Shown: positions 45,790 through 54,036, numbered from the stretch's first letter. The stretch is DNA of 64,000 nucleotides from DATJIG01 sp050260515 (GCA_050260515.1 JBLNCI010000002.1:8571-72570), one strand, 5' to 3'. Made by a program: numbers and translations. The notes: generated from the letters alone by a model not told the origin.

Positions 45790-45960
45790 TCAGAACAGCA
45801 GACCGAGGACGAATCCGAACGCGACCGACACGACGGCGACGAGGCCGATGACGATCACCATCTCCGGCCGCCCCTGGTCGGCGCTGTCGCGCGTGTCCTT
45901 GAGCGTGCGCTCGCCGTGCAGAATCTTGGCGGACTGCAGCGGTTCTTTCGTATCCAGCAT
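45790..45960 (-). CDS. Small single-helix membrane protein inside the exopolysaccharide cluster
   Basis: A 56-residue frame starting MLDTKEPLQSAKILHGERTL, with a charged N-terminal half and a C-terminal hydrophobic helix of about 20 residues (VIVIGLVAVVSVAFGFVLGL). AAAGG lies 6 bases before the ATG. The charged cytosolic segment plus tail anchor, good codon usage and location between two polysaccharide genes support a real small protein, perhaps a modulator of the Wzc machine. No homologue is recognised. Confidence 0.6.
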   Translation of the reverse strand: MLDTKEPLQSAKILHGERTLKDTRDSADQGRPEMVIVIGLVAVVSVAFGFVLGLLF

Positions 45961-46292
45961 GAATGGCCTTTCCTACCCCGGTCGGGAAGACGTTATGCGC
46001 GAATGATTACGACTCGCCTAATAGTCTCGCCGCTCAAGCGGAAGCATATGGGCGCTCCGGTTCGCGCTCAAGGGAATTGCCACAGGAAAGACCGAAGTCG
46101 CTCGCAGCGGCGACCGATCGGCGCACGGAACATAAGCTTCATTTTCCCACAATTCTCACACGTGAATCGGGGGCGTCGATACGGTTGATTCTCCTCACCG
46201 ACTCGATGCGAGCCGGGCGATCCCGCGGTGTCCGGAAACGGAGCCCGACGGTCGCACCGGGTGATGTCTTGGCCCTACCCGAAGGAGTGCAC
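45961..46292 (+). promoter_or_regulatory. Leader of the sugar-phosphate transferase gene
   Basis: 332 bases between the small minus-strand gene and the transferase start. Relatively AT-rich around 46000-46040 and 46128-46160 (CATAAGCTTCATTTTCCCAC), suggesting promoter sequence. The transferase frame is open through the region but without recognisable protein sequence. Nothing else recognised. Confidence 0.45.
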
Positions 46293-47063
46293 ATGCTGCT
46301 CAATTTCCGGAACGCCGAGCCAGCGGAAGGCGGCCAGGAGTGGCGCCAGCGGTTCGAGGCCTGGAAGGGCACGGAGCCGGAACGCAAGGGTGGTTGGCTG
46401 CGGCTCAAGTTCCGCGATCGCGTCGCGCAGAAGCGCGAGTACGGCGCGCATCCCGCGCGCTCGCTGATCAAGCGCTGCGTCGACGTGGCGCTCGCGAGCA
46501 CGATGCTGTTCGCGCTCGCGCCGGTGCTCCTCGCGCTGGCCGTCGCCGTGCGCATGGACGGCGGCCCGGCGCTGTTCCGTCATCGCCGCATCGGCGCCAA
46601 CGGCCGCACGTTCGAGTGCCTGAAGTTCCGCTCGATGTGCATGAACGCCGAGGAGCGCCTCAAGGAATACCTCGAGCAGAATCCGGAGGCGCGCGCCGAG
46701 TGGGACCGCGACTTCAAGCTCAAGAACGATCCGCGCATCACGCCGCTCGGGCAACTGCTGCGCCGCACCAGCCTCGACGAGCTGCCGCAGCTCATCAACG
46801 TGCTCAAGGGCGACATGAGCCTGGTCGGTCCGCGCCCGATCGTCGCCGCGGAGATCCCGCGCTACGGCGAATCGTTCGGCGCCTACCTGCGCTGCCGTCC
46901 CGGCATCACCGGGCTGTGGCAGGTCAGCGGCCGCAACGACATCGACTACGTCACCCGCGTCGCGCTCGACTCGCGCTACGCCAGCGACTGGAACATCCTC
47001 ACCGACTTCGTGATCCTGTTCCGCACCGTGCGCGTGGTGTTCCGGCGCTCGGGCGCCTACTGA
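46293..47063 (+). CDS. Polyprenyl-phosphate sugar-1-phosphate transferase (ExoY/WbaP C-terminal type)
   Basis: A 256-residue priming enzyme that moves a sugar-1-phosphate from a nucleotide sugar to undecaprenyl phosphate, the first step of exopolysaccharide unit assembly. It has one membrane anchor (STMLFALAPVLLALAVAV) after KRCVDVAL, then FRHRRIGANGRTFECLKFRSM, RRTSLDELPQLINVLKGDMSLVG (catalytic Asp-Glu pair), and RPGITGLWQVSGRN. It lacks the extra N-terminal helices of WbaP, so it is ExoY-like. GAAGGAG lies 5 bases before the ATG, which fixes the start. Confidence 0.93.
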   Translation: MLLNFRNAEPAEGGQEWRQRFEAWKGTEPERKGGWLRLKFRDRVAQKREYGAHPARSLIKRCVDVALASTMLFALAPVLLALAVAVRMDGGPALFRHRRIGANGRTFECLKFRSMCMNAEERLKEYLEQNPEARAEWDRDFKLKNDPRITPLGQLLRRTSLDELPQLINVLKGDMSLVGPRPIVAAEIPRYGESFGAYLRCRPGITGLWQVSGRNDIDYVTRVALDSRYASDWNILTDFVILFRTVRVVFRRSGAY

Positions 47064-47135
47064 GCGCGCCCGGCGCACGCGAGTCGCCGTAACCGCCGAT
47101 CCAGTGGCACCAACAAGAGCGGAAGAGCCGTCCTC

Positions 47136-48353
47136 ATGCGCGTCGCCGTCATCGACCCGTCGCTGTTCACGCCGACCTACGACCAGGAGATCGCCAACGC
47201 CCTCGCGGCGATCGGCAACGACGTGCGTCTCTACGGCAAGGCGCTGCCGGCGCGCGATCCGCTGACCCGCGATCCGCTGCTGCGGCAGCACTTCTACCCC
47301 GGCCTCGCCGGACGGTTCTGGACCCGGCTGCCGCGCTCCGCGCTGCGCGTCGTCAAGGGCGTCAGCCACGTCGAGTCGATGGCCCGCCTCGTCCGCACCC
47401 TGCGCCGCTGGTCGCCCGACGCGATCCACTTCCAGTGGCTGCCGCTGCCGGCGCTCGACCTCCGCTTCCTGCCGCTCCTGCGCCGCATCGCGCCGCTGGT
47501 GCTCACGGTCCACGACACGATGCCGTTCAACGGCGCGCCGGGCTCGTCGCTGCAGGCCATGGGCTTCCTCGACGCGCTGCGCGCGTTCGACCACCTCATC
47601 GTCCACACCGACCAGGGGCTGTCGCGCATCGCCGCGCACCTCGGCCGCTCCGACCGCATCGCCCGCATCCCGCACGGATTGCTGTACGAGGTCAGCGCCA
47701 CGCGGCCGCCGTTCCGCGCGCGCCGCGACGACCAGGGCCGCGTCGTGTTCCTGCTGCTCGGCATGGTCAAGGCCTACAAGGGCATCGACGTGATGATCCG
47801 CGCGCTCGCGCGCCTCGCGCCCGAAACCCGCGCGCGGTGCCGCGTCCGCGTCGTCGGCCAGGCCCACATGGACACCGGCCCCCTGCTCGCGCTCGCCCGC
47901 GAGCTCGGCGTCGCCGACACGATCGACTTCGACTTCCGCTTCATCCCCGACGAGGAGATGGTGACCCAGCTCGACGAGGCGACGGTGCTCGCGTTCCCGT
48001 ACCGCGAGATCGAGGCGAGCGGCGTGCTGATGGCCGGCATCGCCCGCGGCCGGCCGCTGATCGCCTCGCGGCTCGGCGCGTTCGCCGAACTGGTCGAGGA
48101 CGGCCGCCAGGGGCTGCTGCTGCCGCCGGGCGACGACGCCGCGCTCGCCGCCGCGCTCGAGCGGACCATCGCCGAGCCCGCGCTGCTCGACCGCATCACC
48201 GACGGCATGGAGGCGATGCGCGCGGCGATCCCGCCATGGACCGGCATCGCCGCGAGCACCGTCGCGGTGTACGAGGCCGCGCGCCGTCACTGGAGCCGCT
48301 CCGCCGAGCGCCCGATGGTGCGGGCCGAGAGCGCGACGCCCGCGTCGCGGTAG
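47136..48353 (+). CDS. Family 4 glycosyltransferase (GT-B fold)
   Basis: A 405-residue GT-B glycosyltransferase. The N-terminal lobe has DQEIANALAAIGNDVRLYGK; the C-terminal donor-binding lobe has VVFLLLGMVKAYKGIDVMIRA, FDFRFIPDEEMVTQLDEA and the E-x7-E region FPYREIEASGVLMAGIARGRP. It would extend the polysaccharide unit started by the neighbouring priming transferase, 72 bases upstream. A REP-like palindrome follows the gene. Confidence 0.9.
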   Translation: MRVAVIDPSLFTPTYDQEIANALAAIGNDVRLYGKALPARDPLTRDPLLRQHFYPGLAGRFWTRLPRSALRVVKGVSHVESMARLVRTLRRWSPDAIHFQWLPLPALDLRFLPLLRRIAPLVLTVHDTMPFNGAPGSSLQAMGFLDALRAFDHLIVHTDQGLSRIAAHLGRSDRIARIPHGLLYEVSATRPPFRARRDDQGRVVFLLLGMVKAYKGIDVMIRALARLAPETRARCRVRVVGQAHMDTGPLLALARELGVADTIDFDFRFIPDEEMVTQLDEATVLAFPYREIEASGVLMAGIARGRPLIASRLGAFAELVEDGRQGLLLPPGDDAALAAALERTIAEPALLDRITDGMEAMRAAIPPWTGIAASTVAVYEAARRHWSRSAERPMVRAESATPASR

Positions 48354-48393
48354 GGCGCGTTCGGTTCCGGGGGACCGAGTCTTTTTCCTTTCG

Positions 48394-48538
48394 TCATGCC
48401 CGCGCCTCGGGCGGGTTGCACCCCGCCCGATTCTTCGCATGAGGAGCCGCGCTTCGCGCGGCGGGCCGGGCATCCACGTTCTTTTCGTTGTCGGACTGGA
48501 AACAACACGTGGATGCCCGGAGCAAGTCCGGGCATGAC
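48394..48538. repeat. REP-like nested palindromic repeat
   Basis: Outer arms GTCATGCCCG (48394-48403) and CGGGCATGAC (48529-48538) enclose inner arms GGGCATCCACGT (48468-48479) and ACGTGGATGCCC (48507-48518). Sequences of this kind (catgcccggac...ggcatccacg) are, from memory, widespread between genes of Bradyrhizobium-like bacteria. It lies between a convergent gene pair and can fold into a large stem, so it may stop transcription or stabilise RNA ends. Confidence 0.7.
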
Positions 48539-48586
48539 GGCGGTGTGTAGGTGCGATCCTCCGCATCTTTGCATTGCATCACTCCC

Positions 48587-49477
48587 TCACTCGTCGAAGG
48601 GGTCGTAGTCGCGCTCGGTTTCGCCCGCCGTGTCGCGCCGGTTGCTGACGTCGAATCCGCCGCCGACGTCGAAGCGCGGGTAGAAGCTGTCGGGTGGATC
48701 GCGGTTGATCGGAAACCCGAGCTTGTCGACCTGCGGCGGCGGCTCCGTCTGTTTCTCCCTCTCCCCCGTTTCGGGGGAGAGGGGTGGGTGAGGGGGTGCG
48801 CCGGCGTCGTCACCACCCCTCACCCCAACCCTCTTCCCGCATGCGGGGAGAGGGAGCGATGAGTTGTCCGCCGGCGCTACAGCCCTCGCCTCATCGCCTG
48901 CGGTGCGTGCGTCGTCGTTTGCATCCCCCGTTTCGGCCTTTGCGCGCTCTTCCGCCCTCGCCTTGCGCGCCGCGTGGGCCTTGTCGAGGGTCTCGACCAG
49001 CAGCGCCGCCATCGCGTCGGTAAGGCCGCTCGGTTTCGCCCGGGCCTTCGCGCCGGGCTCGGCCGTGGCGCCGGACTCCTTCGCGCCGCTGCTCGCCGAC
49101 CGAGCGCCGACCGTCGTCACGTGCCACTTCGCGACGCCGAGCATCGTCCGGACGGCGCGGATCCGCTCGCGGAGAGTGCGCGCCCGCCGCCATACGTCAT
49201 TGGCGGCCGCGCGCAGCTCGTCGGCCACGATGTTGCGGCGCTCGGCGCGGGCGCGCTCGTACCGGCCACGGAAGGTCGCGTCGCACGCGATCCAGCCCTC
49301 GACCGTCCCGACGCGCGGCATGTGCCTCGTGCTCGCAATGGTCGCCAGCGCGCGGCCGCTCCACATCACCTCGCCGATCACCCGGCGTTCCAGCGCCGCG
49401 CGCGAGCGCCGGTAGCGCTCCGCGGGAGCGAGCCGTGCGCCGCCCGGATTACGCTGTCGTCGAAGCCGTCGTCTCAT
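48587..49477 (-). CDS. Terminase-small-subunit-like protein with an in-frame palindromic insertion
   Basis: A 296-residue protein. Residues about 20-105 resemble phage terminase small subunits: GRALATIASTRHMPRVGTV (helix-turn-helix), GWIACDATFRGRYERARAERRNIVADELR, then a charged helix. After an Ala/Lys/Glu-rich linker, residues about 205-243 (SLPLPACGKRVGVRGG ... PPLSPETGEREK) are translated from a palindromic repeat (48757-48854); the last 50 residues are Asp/Pro-rich and unique. AGGAGG lies 5-6 bases before the ATG, an excellent start. No other phage gene is nearby, so it is probably a domesticated or orphan phage-derived gene. Confidence 0.7.
   Translation of the reverse strand: MRRRLRRQRNPGGARLAPAERYRRSRAALERRVIGEVMWSGRALATIASTRHMPRVGTVEGWIACDATFRGRYERARAERRNIVADELRAAANDVWRRARTLRERIRAVRTMLGVAKWHVTTVGARSASSGAKESGATAEPGAKARAKPSGLTDAMAALLVETLDKAHAARKARAEERAKAETGDANDDARTAGDEARAVAPADNSSLPLPACGKRVGVRGGDDAGAPPHPPLSPETGEREKQTEPPPQVDKLGFPINRDPPDSFYPRFDVGGGFDVSNRRDTAGETERDYDPFDE
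48757..48854. repeat. BIME-like pair of inverted REP units inside a coding region
   Basis: Two hairpins in opposite orientation: CCCTCTCCCCCG-TTT-CGGGGGAGAGGG (48757-48783) and a 12-bp near-perfect stem at 48829-48854 (CCCTCTTCCCGC / GCGGGGAGAGGG). Each has a matching tail (GGGGTGGGTGAGGGG and CACCCCTCACCCC), so the whole unit is a mosaic of two inverted REP copies. It keeps the reading frame of the terminase-like gene open. Confidence 0.8.
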
Positions 49478-50157
49478 GGGTCCTCCTGTTGGTTCCGCCG
49501 AGAAGGGCCTCCGCGCCCCCCGCTCCGTGTGAGGGAGCGAGGGGCCGGTGAGGGCCGGCGGGTCCGTCGGCCGGTGCCACCCGGCGTCCGGACACACCCC
49601 GTCGTCGGCGGCTTCGGCAAAAGCCGCCTTGTTCCTTCCCCGCGGGGGTCAGTAGCGTGCCGCGCTGCGTTGAAAGCGTGGCCAAGGCTACCGATGCTGC
49701 CCCGGTCGCGGATCGCGACGCTGGGTTATGTCGGTACCGAAAAAGAAGTGCGTCGCGACCCGAAGGGGAAGCGTCGTTGGCTTCTCACATCCGCCGCGCC
49801 GGTGTCCCATTGTCGGGGGCCTCTCGCGGCTTCTTCGCGTCACGCGGGAGCGCCAAGCGCAATGGCCCCCCTCGCTGTCACACGATGCGACGACTGTGCG
49901 CGCGTGCGAGGAGCGCCACAAGGGGGGTGTGGAAAGTCCGGGCGCTCCGCACGAAGGCCTGTGGAGAAACGGCGCGGGCGGCTCGCGAATGGGAGCGGCA
50001 GGTCGGACCCCCCTGTTCGTGAGGGGCCATTAACCAGCCCGGTGCCCGTCCAAGGCGGCGTGCGGCTCTGCCCGGATGGCAAAACCGTCCCGCCGGGGCG
50101 TAGCATTGCTCGCCCGCCACACCGCGGGGAGATCATCTCGAGGCAGATTCCCGGGGG
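49478..50157. other. Gene-poor stretch with hairpins and a conserved-looking segment
   Basis: 680 bases without a supported gene. A degenerate REP-like unit with GGGAGCGAGGGGCCGGTGAGG lies near 49533-49553. A plus-strand hairpin (GGCGGCTT / AAGCCGCC, loop CGGCAA) at 49607-49628 is followed by TTGTTCCTTCC and may terminate transcription. The segment 49930-50035 (GTGTGGAAAGTCCGGGCGC and onward) translates into KACGETA and GPPCS-type words that I recall from many short rhizobial hypothetical proteins, so it may be a dispersed conserved non-coding element rather than a gene. Confidence 0.4.
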
Positions 50158-51714
50158 ATGCGCTTGAATCGCGCGTGGGGCATCGCGACGCTCGTGTTCG
50201 CGGCGGTCGTCGGCGCACTTGTCGCGACGTGGATCGTCGACGATCGCGCGCAGGCGCTGCGCAACGTCGAAGAGCGCACGCAATCGATCGCGCGGATGAT
50301 CGCCGCGCACGCCGACGCCGCGATCAACGATGCCAGCCTCATCGTCTCGTCGGTCGAGGACGACGTCGCGCGATGGGATCTGCGCGACCCGGTCGCCGGA
50401 CGACGGATATTCGAACGACTACGCGACCTCGCGGCCAAGACCCCGGTGGTGTCCTCGGCGTGGGTCGTCGATGCCGGCGGCACCAGCCGGCTCGACACCT
50501 GGACGTTCCCGGCGCGGCCGATCGACGCCACCGGCCGAAGCTACTACCAGAAGCACGTCGCGGGTGCCGCCAATCCGGTCATCGCCGCGGACACGACTCC
50601 GGGGACGATCACCGGGCTGCCGCGGTTCACGTTGAGCAAGGCCCTGCGCAACCCGGACGGCTCGATCCACGCCATCATCGTCGTCGGCATCTGGAGCGAG
50701 GTGTTCGACACCCTCTACAACGAGGTGGCGACCTGGCCCGAGGCGCGCGCGGGTCTCTATGCCAGCGGCGAGATACTCGCGCGGCTCCGCACGCAGCCGC
50801 AGGCGTCGGACGAATTCATCGGCGAGGTGTACCGCCGGGTGCAGTCGAGCGACTCCGGCTGGGCTCAGGTCCCCGACGGCGAGGCGATGCGCCTCGTGAG
50901 CTGGCAGCGAGCGAAGACGTTTCCGGCGGTCTACGGCACGAGCTCACAGGGCGTGAAAGCGGCGCTGGCCGAGTGGCGCATCCGCAGCATCGCCGTCGGG
51001 GCGGCGGCGCTCGTCCTCATCGGGCTGTTCGCATTGTTCGCCGCCACCAATGCCCGTGCGATGCAGGCCCGTCAGCAGGCGCTGCTCAACGAGGCGGCGG
51101 CCCGTGAAGCGCACCACCGCGTCAAGAACTCGCTGCATCTGATGGTGAGCCTGATCGGGCTGCAATCCCGCGCGACGACCGACACGGGGACGCGGCGCGC
51201 ATTGGAGGAAACGGCGACCCGCATTCACGCCATCGCCGACGTCCACGACCTGCTGCAGAAGGGCCCCGAGATCGGGAGGATCGACGTCTCCGCGCTGCTT
51301 CAACAGCTCTGCGCGTTCGTCCGGTTCGGCTACGACGGCGAGGTCCGGTTCGTCTCCAACGCCGCGCCTCATCTCGACGCCAAGCAGGCGACGTCGGTCG
51401 GCATCATCGTCAACGAGCTGATCACGAACGCGATGAAATCGGCGCGCCGCGTCGTCGCGGTGTCGACCGGCGGCGATGCCCGCCACTTCGCCGTGGAGGT
51501 CGCCGACGACGGGCCAGGGTTGCCGGAGAAATTCGATCTCCGCGACAGGAACAGCTTCGGTCTCAGGGCGGCGATGCTGATGGTGGACAGCATCGGCGCC
51601 GACCTGGCGGTGGTGCGGACCGGCGAGACCGGAACGACGTTCCGGCTCACCGTGCCGCTGCGGCCGTCGTCTCCCGACCGGCGGCCCGCATCCTCGGGGG
51701 CGACGGCGACCTGA
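50158..51714 (+). CDS. Membrane sensor histidine kinase, HisKA_2 type
   Basis: A 518-residue kinase. An N-terminal helix (about residues 8-26) and a second one (about 278-298, IAVGAAALVLIGLFALFAAT) enclose a large periplasmic Cache-like sensor with RSYYQKH and GLPRFTLSKALRNPDGSIHAI. The cytosolic part starts with AREAHHRVKNSLHLMVSLIG, the HisKA_2 dimerisation block (phospho-His about residue 320), followed by an HATPase with VGIIVNELITNAMK and DDGPGLPEKF. There is no HAMP or PAS domain and no adjacent receiver gene. A G-rich sequence precedes the ATG. Confidence 0.88.
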   Translation: MRLNRAWGIATLVFAAVVGALVATWIVDDRAQALRNVEERTQSIARMIAAHADAAINDASLIVSSVEDDVARWDLRDPVAGRRIFERLRDLAAKTPVVSSAWVVDAGGTSRLDTWTFPARPIDATGRSYYQKHVAGAANPVIAADTTPGTITGLPRFTLSKALRNPDGSIHAIIVVGIWSEVFDTLYNEVATWPEARAGLYASGEILARLRTQPQASDEFIGEVYRRVQSSDSGWAQVPDGEAMRLVSWQRAKTFPAVYGTSSQGVKAALAEWRIRSIAVGAAALVLIGLFALFAATNARAMQARQQALLNEAAAREAHHRVKNSLHLMVSLIGLQSRATTDTGTRRALEETATRIHAIADVHDLLQKGPEIGRIDVSALLQQLCAFVRFGYDGEVRFVSNAAPHLDAKQATSVGIIVNELITNAMKSARRVVAVSTGGDARHFAVEVADDGPGLPEKFDLRDRNSFGLRAAMLMVDSIGADLAVVRTGETGTTFRLTVPLRPSSPDRRPASSGATAT

Positions 51715-51736
51715 CGCTCGCGGCCGCGACGCGCGC

Positions 51737-51937
51737 TCAGGCCTTGTCGGGCTTCTTCGCCTGCTCGAGCGCGTTTTCCTGGGCGAGGCGCTGCGCCCGC
51801 AGGCGCGCCGTCTTCGCGACCGCCTGCGCGCGCCGGTCGACGTACTCCTCCATCGCCCGTGCGCCCTCGCGCGCCCGGTCCGCCTTCATCGCCGCGCGGG
51901 CGATGCTCTGGGCGCTGGTTTGTGTCTTCGCGCTCAT
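51737..51937 (-). CDS. Small basic coiled-coil protein of unknown function
   Basis: A 66-residue, Ala/Arg/Glu-rich, probably fully helical protein: MSAKTQTSAQSIARAAMKAD, then REGARAMEEYVDRRAQAVAK, ending KKPDKA. A weak AGG lies upstream of the ATG. Small DUF-type helical proteins of this look are common in rhizobia. It converges on the sensor kinase gene. Function not assigned. Confidence 0.55.
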   Translation of the reverse strand: MSAKTQTSAQSIARAAMKADRAREGARAMEEYVDRRAQAVAKTARLRAQRLAQENALEQAKKPDKA

Positions 51938-52368
51938 GATTGCGCCTGCTTTCATCTGGAGGGATCGAACCGCGACCGTGGTTGGCGGTCCGGTGGGGTT
52001 CCTGATCGCACGCATGATCGCCGAAGAGGAACCGAAACGCCGCCGCATCGCGGGCTGTCGCAGCCGCGCACCTCGAATCGGCCTTCGCGGATTGCGCGGT
52101 CCTATAGATGGTAACGATGCAGACCGGTTACAAGGCGGTCACTTTTCCTCCGCCTGGACCGGAGCGGCACAAAATTCCCGGACGGGCGGTCCGTATTCGA
52201 TTGCTTTAGGTCGCGAAGGCGCGCACCATCCGCGTGTCCGACTTTCCGGTTTCGGCCTGCTACCCTTGCTCACGAGCGAGTCAGGCCTGCTCTCCGATCC
52301 TTGAAGAAGTTAGATGATGCGTTGCGCGGGTCCGCGCAGCGATCTCCCATGACTTGAAAGAACATCGA
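51938..52368 (+). promoter_or_regulatory. Leader region of the cold-shock gene
   Basis: 431 bases between the small coiled-coil gene and the cold-shock gene. No coding frame is supported. Long 5' untranslated leaders that refold in the cold are known for cspA-type genes; the stretch 52290-52368 just upstream of the start is a candidate for such a leader, but no specific structure could be confirmed by eye. Confidence 0.4.
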
Positions 52369-52578
52369 ATGTCTAACGGAACAGTGAAGTGGTTCAACGC
52401 GCAAAAGGGCTTCGGCTTCATCCAGCCTGACGACGGCTCGAAGGACGTCTTCGTGCACATCTCGGCGGTCGAGCGGGCCGGCATCGGCAACCTCGCCGAG
52501 GGTCAGAAGCTGTCGTTCGATCTCCAGAACGACCCGCGGAGCGGCAAGACCTCCGCGTGCAATCTGAAGAGCGCCTAA
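52369..52578 (+). CDS. cspA: Cold-shock protein (CspA family)
   Basis: A 69-residue single cold-shock domain that binds single-stranded RNA and DNA and melts secondary structures. RNP1 (KGFGFI, residues 13-18) and RNP2 (VFVHIS, 27-32) are intact, and GTVKWFNAQKGFGFI is the classic start. The ATG at 52369 is preferred to an upstream in-frame TTG. A strong terminator follows. It is next to a fatty acid desaturase gene, so the pair may serve cold adaptation. Confidence 0.95.
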   Translation: MSNGTVKWFNAQKGFGFIQPDDGSKDVFVHISAVERAGIGNLAEGQKLSFDLQNDPRSGKTSACNLKSA

Positions 52579-52593
52579 GCGCAATTAACTGCG

Positions 52594-52625
52594 GAAAGAG
52601 GGCGGCTTCGGCCGCCCTTTTTTTT
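52594..52625 (+). terminator. Rho-independent terminator of the cold-shock gene
   Basis: GGGCGGC-TTCG-GCCGCCC stem with a stable UUCG-type tetraloop followed by eight T residues. Textbook intrinsic terminator, 15 bases after the stop. Confidence 0.95.
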
Positions 52626-52648
52626 GCTCCACCGAAAGCGGCAGACCC

Positions 52649-53662
52649 ATGATCCCCGATACGACGGCCGCCGCGATCCGGCACGCGATCCTCCCCTACG
52701 GGTCGCCGACACCCGCCGCGAGCATCGCCCAGCTCGCGACATCGCTCGGCGGCTTCATCGCGAGCTGCGCGGCGATGTACGCCGCCACGACTCTTTCCTA
52801 CGGGATCACGCTCGCCCTCGCACCGCTCGCGGCCGGCTTCCTGGTGCGCGTGTTCATCATCCAGCACGACTGCGGGCACATGGCCTTCTTCCGGTCGCGA
52901 CGCCTGAACGACGTCGTCGGCACGCTGTGCAGCCTGGCGACCCTGGCGCCGTACCGCTCGTGGCGCCGCCAGCACGCCGGCCACCATCGCGTGTGGAACA
53001 ACCTCGACCAGCGCCTGAGCGGAGCCGACATCTATTCGAGCTGCCTGACGACCGACGAGTATCGCCGGCTGCCGGCGCGCCGCCGCCTGGCATATCGCGC
53101 GCTCCGCCATCCGCTGGTCGCCAATCTGATCCTCCCGCCGCTGATCTTCATCGTGCTGTACCGGGCGCCGTTCGACATGCCGCGATCGTGGAAGCAAGAG
53201 CGCCGTGCCGTCTGGCTCACCAACATCGCCGTCGCGGCGATCGTCGTCGCCCTCGGCGTCGTCCTCGGCTTCGGCCGCGTCGCCGCGGTGCAGCTTCCGG
53301 TGATGCTGATCGCCTCCATCGTCGGGGTCGGGCTGTTCTCGTTCCAGCACCGCGGTACGGGCGTTACCTGGCGCCGCGGCGCGACCTGGACAGCGACGGG
53401 CGCGGCGCTCGAGAGTTCGACCTACCTCCGGCTGCCGCGCGTGCTGCAATGGTTCACCGGCAACATCGGCTTCCACCACATTCACCACCTGATGTCGCGG
53501 GTGCCGAATTATCGGTTGCAGCAATGCCACGCCGCGGTCGCCGGCATGGTCGAGGTGCGGGAAACGTCGCTCGCGGAGGCGATCCGGTCCCTGAAGCTCG
53601 CCTTGTGGGACGAAGCCGGCGCCCGGCTGGTCACGTTCCGGGCGGCCCGCCGGCTCGGATAG
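52649..53662 (+). CDS. Membrane fatty acid desaturase
   Basis: A 337-residue integral membrane di-iron desaturase that introduces a double bond into membrane acyl chains. Three His boxes are present: HDCGH (73-77), HAGHH (109-113) and HHIHH (276-280), the last within GNIGFHHIHHLMSRVPNYRL. Four or so hydrophobic helices separate them. It starts shortly after the cold-shock gene terminator in the same direction. Delta-12 or omega-3-type desaturases share this pattern; the regiospecificity cannot be read. Confidence 0.92.
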   Translation: MIPDTTAAAIRHAILPYGSPTPAASIAQLATSLGGFIASCAAMYAATTLSYGITLALAPLAAGFLVRVFIIQHDCGHMAFFRSRRLNDVVGTLCSLATLAPYRSWRRQHAGHHRVWNNLDQRLSGADIYSSCLTTDEYRRLPARRRLAYRALRHPLVANLILPPLIFIVLYRAPFDMPRSWKQERRAVWLTNIAVAAIVVALGVVLGFGRVAAVQLPVMLIASIVGVGLFSFQHRGTGVTWRRGATWTATGAALESSTYLRLPRVLQWFTGNIGFHHIHHLMSRVPNYRLQQCHAAVAGMVEVRETSLAEAIRSLKLALWDEAGARLVTFRAARRLG

Positions 53663-53718
53663 CTCCGGCGCGACGATTGTCGCGGGTTTGCGTTGTTCCT
53701 CCATGGATGGAGGACACC

Positions 53719-54009
53719 ATGAGCACAGGCGACACGAGACTGATCTACAGCAGCCCCAACGGCGACGACTGGTTCCTGTGCCGCGACGACGCGGGCCGCG
53801 CGTTCGTCAAGCACAGGGCCAACGTGTCGTCGGGCGGCCACGTGACCGACTCCGACATCGGCGATTTCCTCAATCGCGGGCCGCGCAATCCCGAGCATGA
53901 AGCCCTGTTGCGCGTCATCGGCACCCTCGTGGGCGACCACTCCTCCGTGGCGGCGAGCGCCGGATCCCGGAGTCGCGGCTCGGCCGGCCGGAAGACGTCG
54001 GCGCGCTGA
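53719..54009 (+). CDS. Small soluble protein of unknown function
   Basis: A 96-residue protein: MSTGDTRLIYSSPNGDDWFL, CRDDAGRAFVKHRANVSSGG, then SDIGDFLNRGPRNPEHEALL and a Ser/Arg-rich tail. GGAGG lies 5 bases before the ATG. The NPEHEALLRVI segment recalls small rhizobial proteins often found near stress genes, but I cannot assign a function. It follows the desaturase gene by 56 bases and converges on the CBM60-array gene. Confidence 0.65.
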   Translation: MSTGDTRLIYSSPNGDDWFLCRDDAGRAFVKHRANVSSGGHVTDSDIGDFLNRGPRNPEHEALLRVIGTLVGDHSSVAASAGSRSRGSAGRKTSAR

Positions 54010-54036
54010 CATGGGGGCGCCCCTGGGGCGTCCGCC

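Noticed and set aside
49930..50040. GGAAAGTCCGG resembling the conserved core of RNase P RNA
   Set aside because: The other conserved RNase P elements (for example the ACAGAAA-type and P4 partner segments) were not found downstream or upstream.
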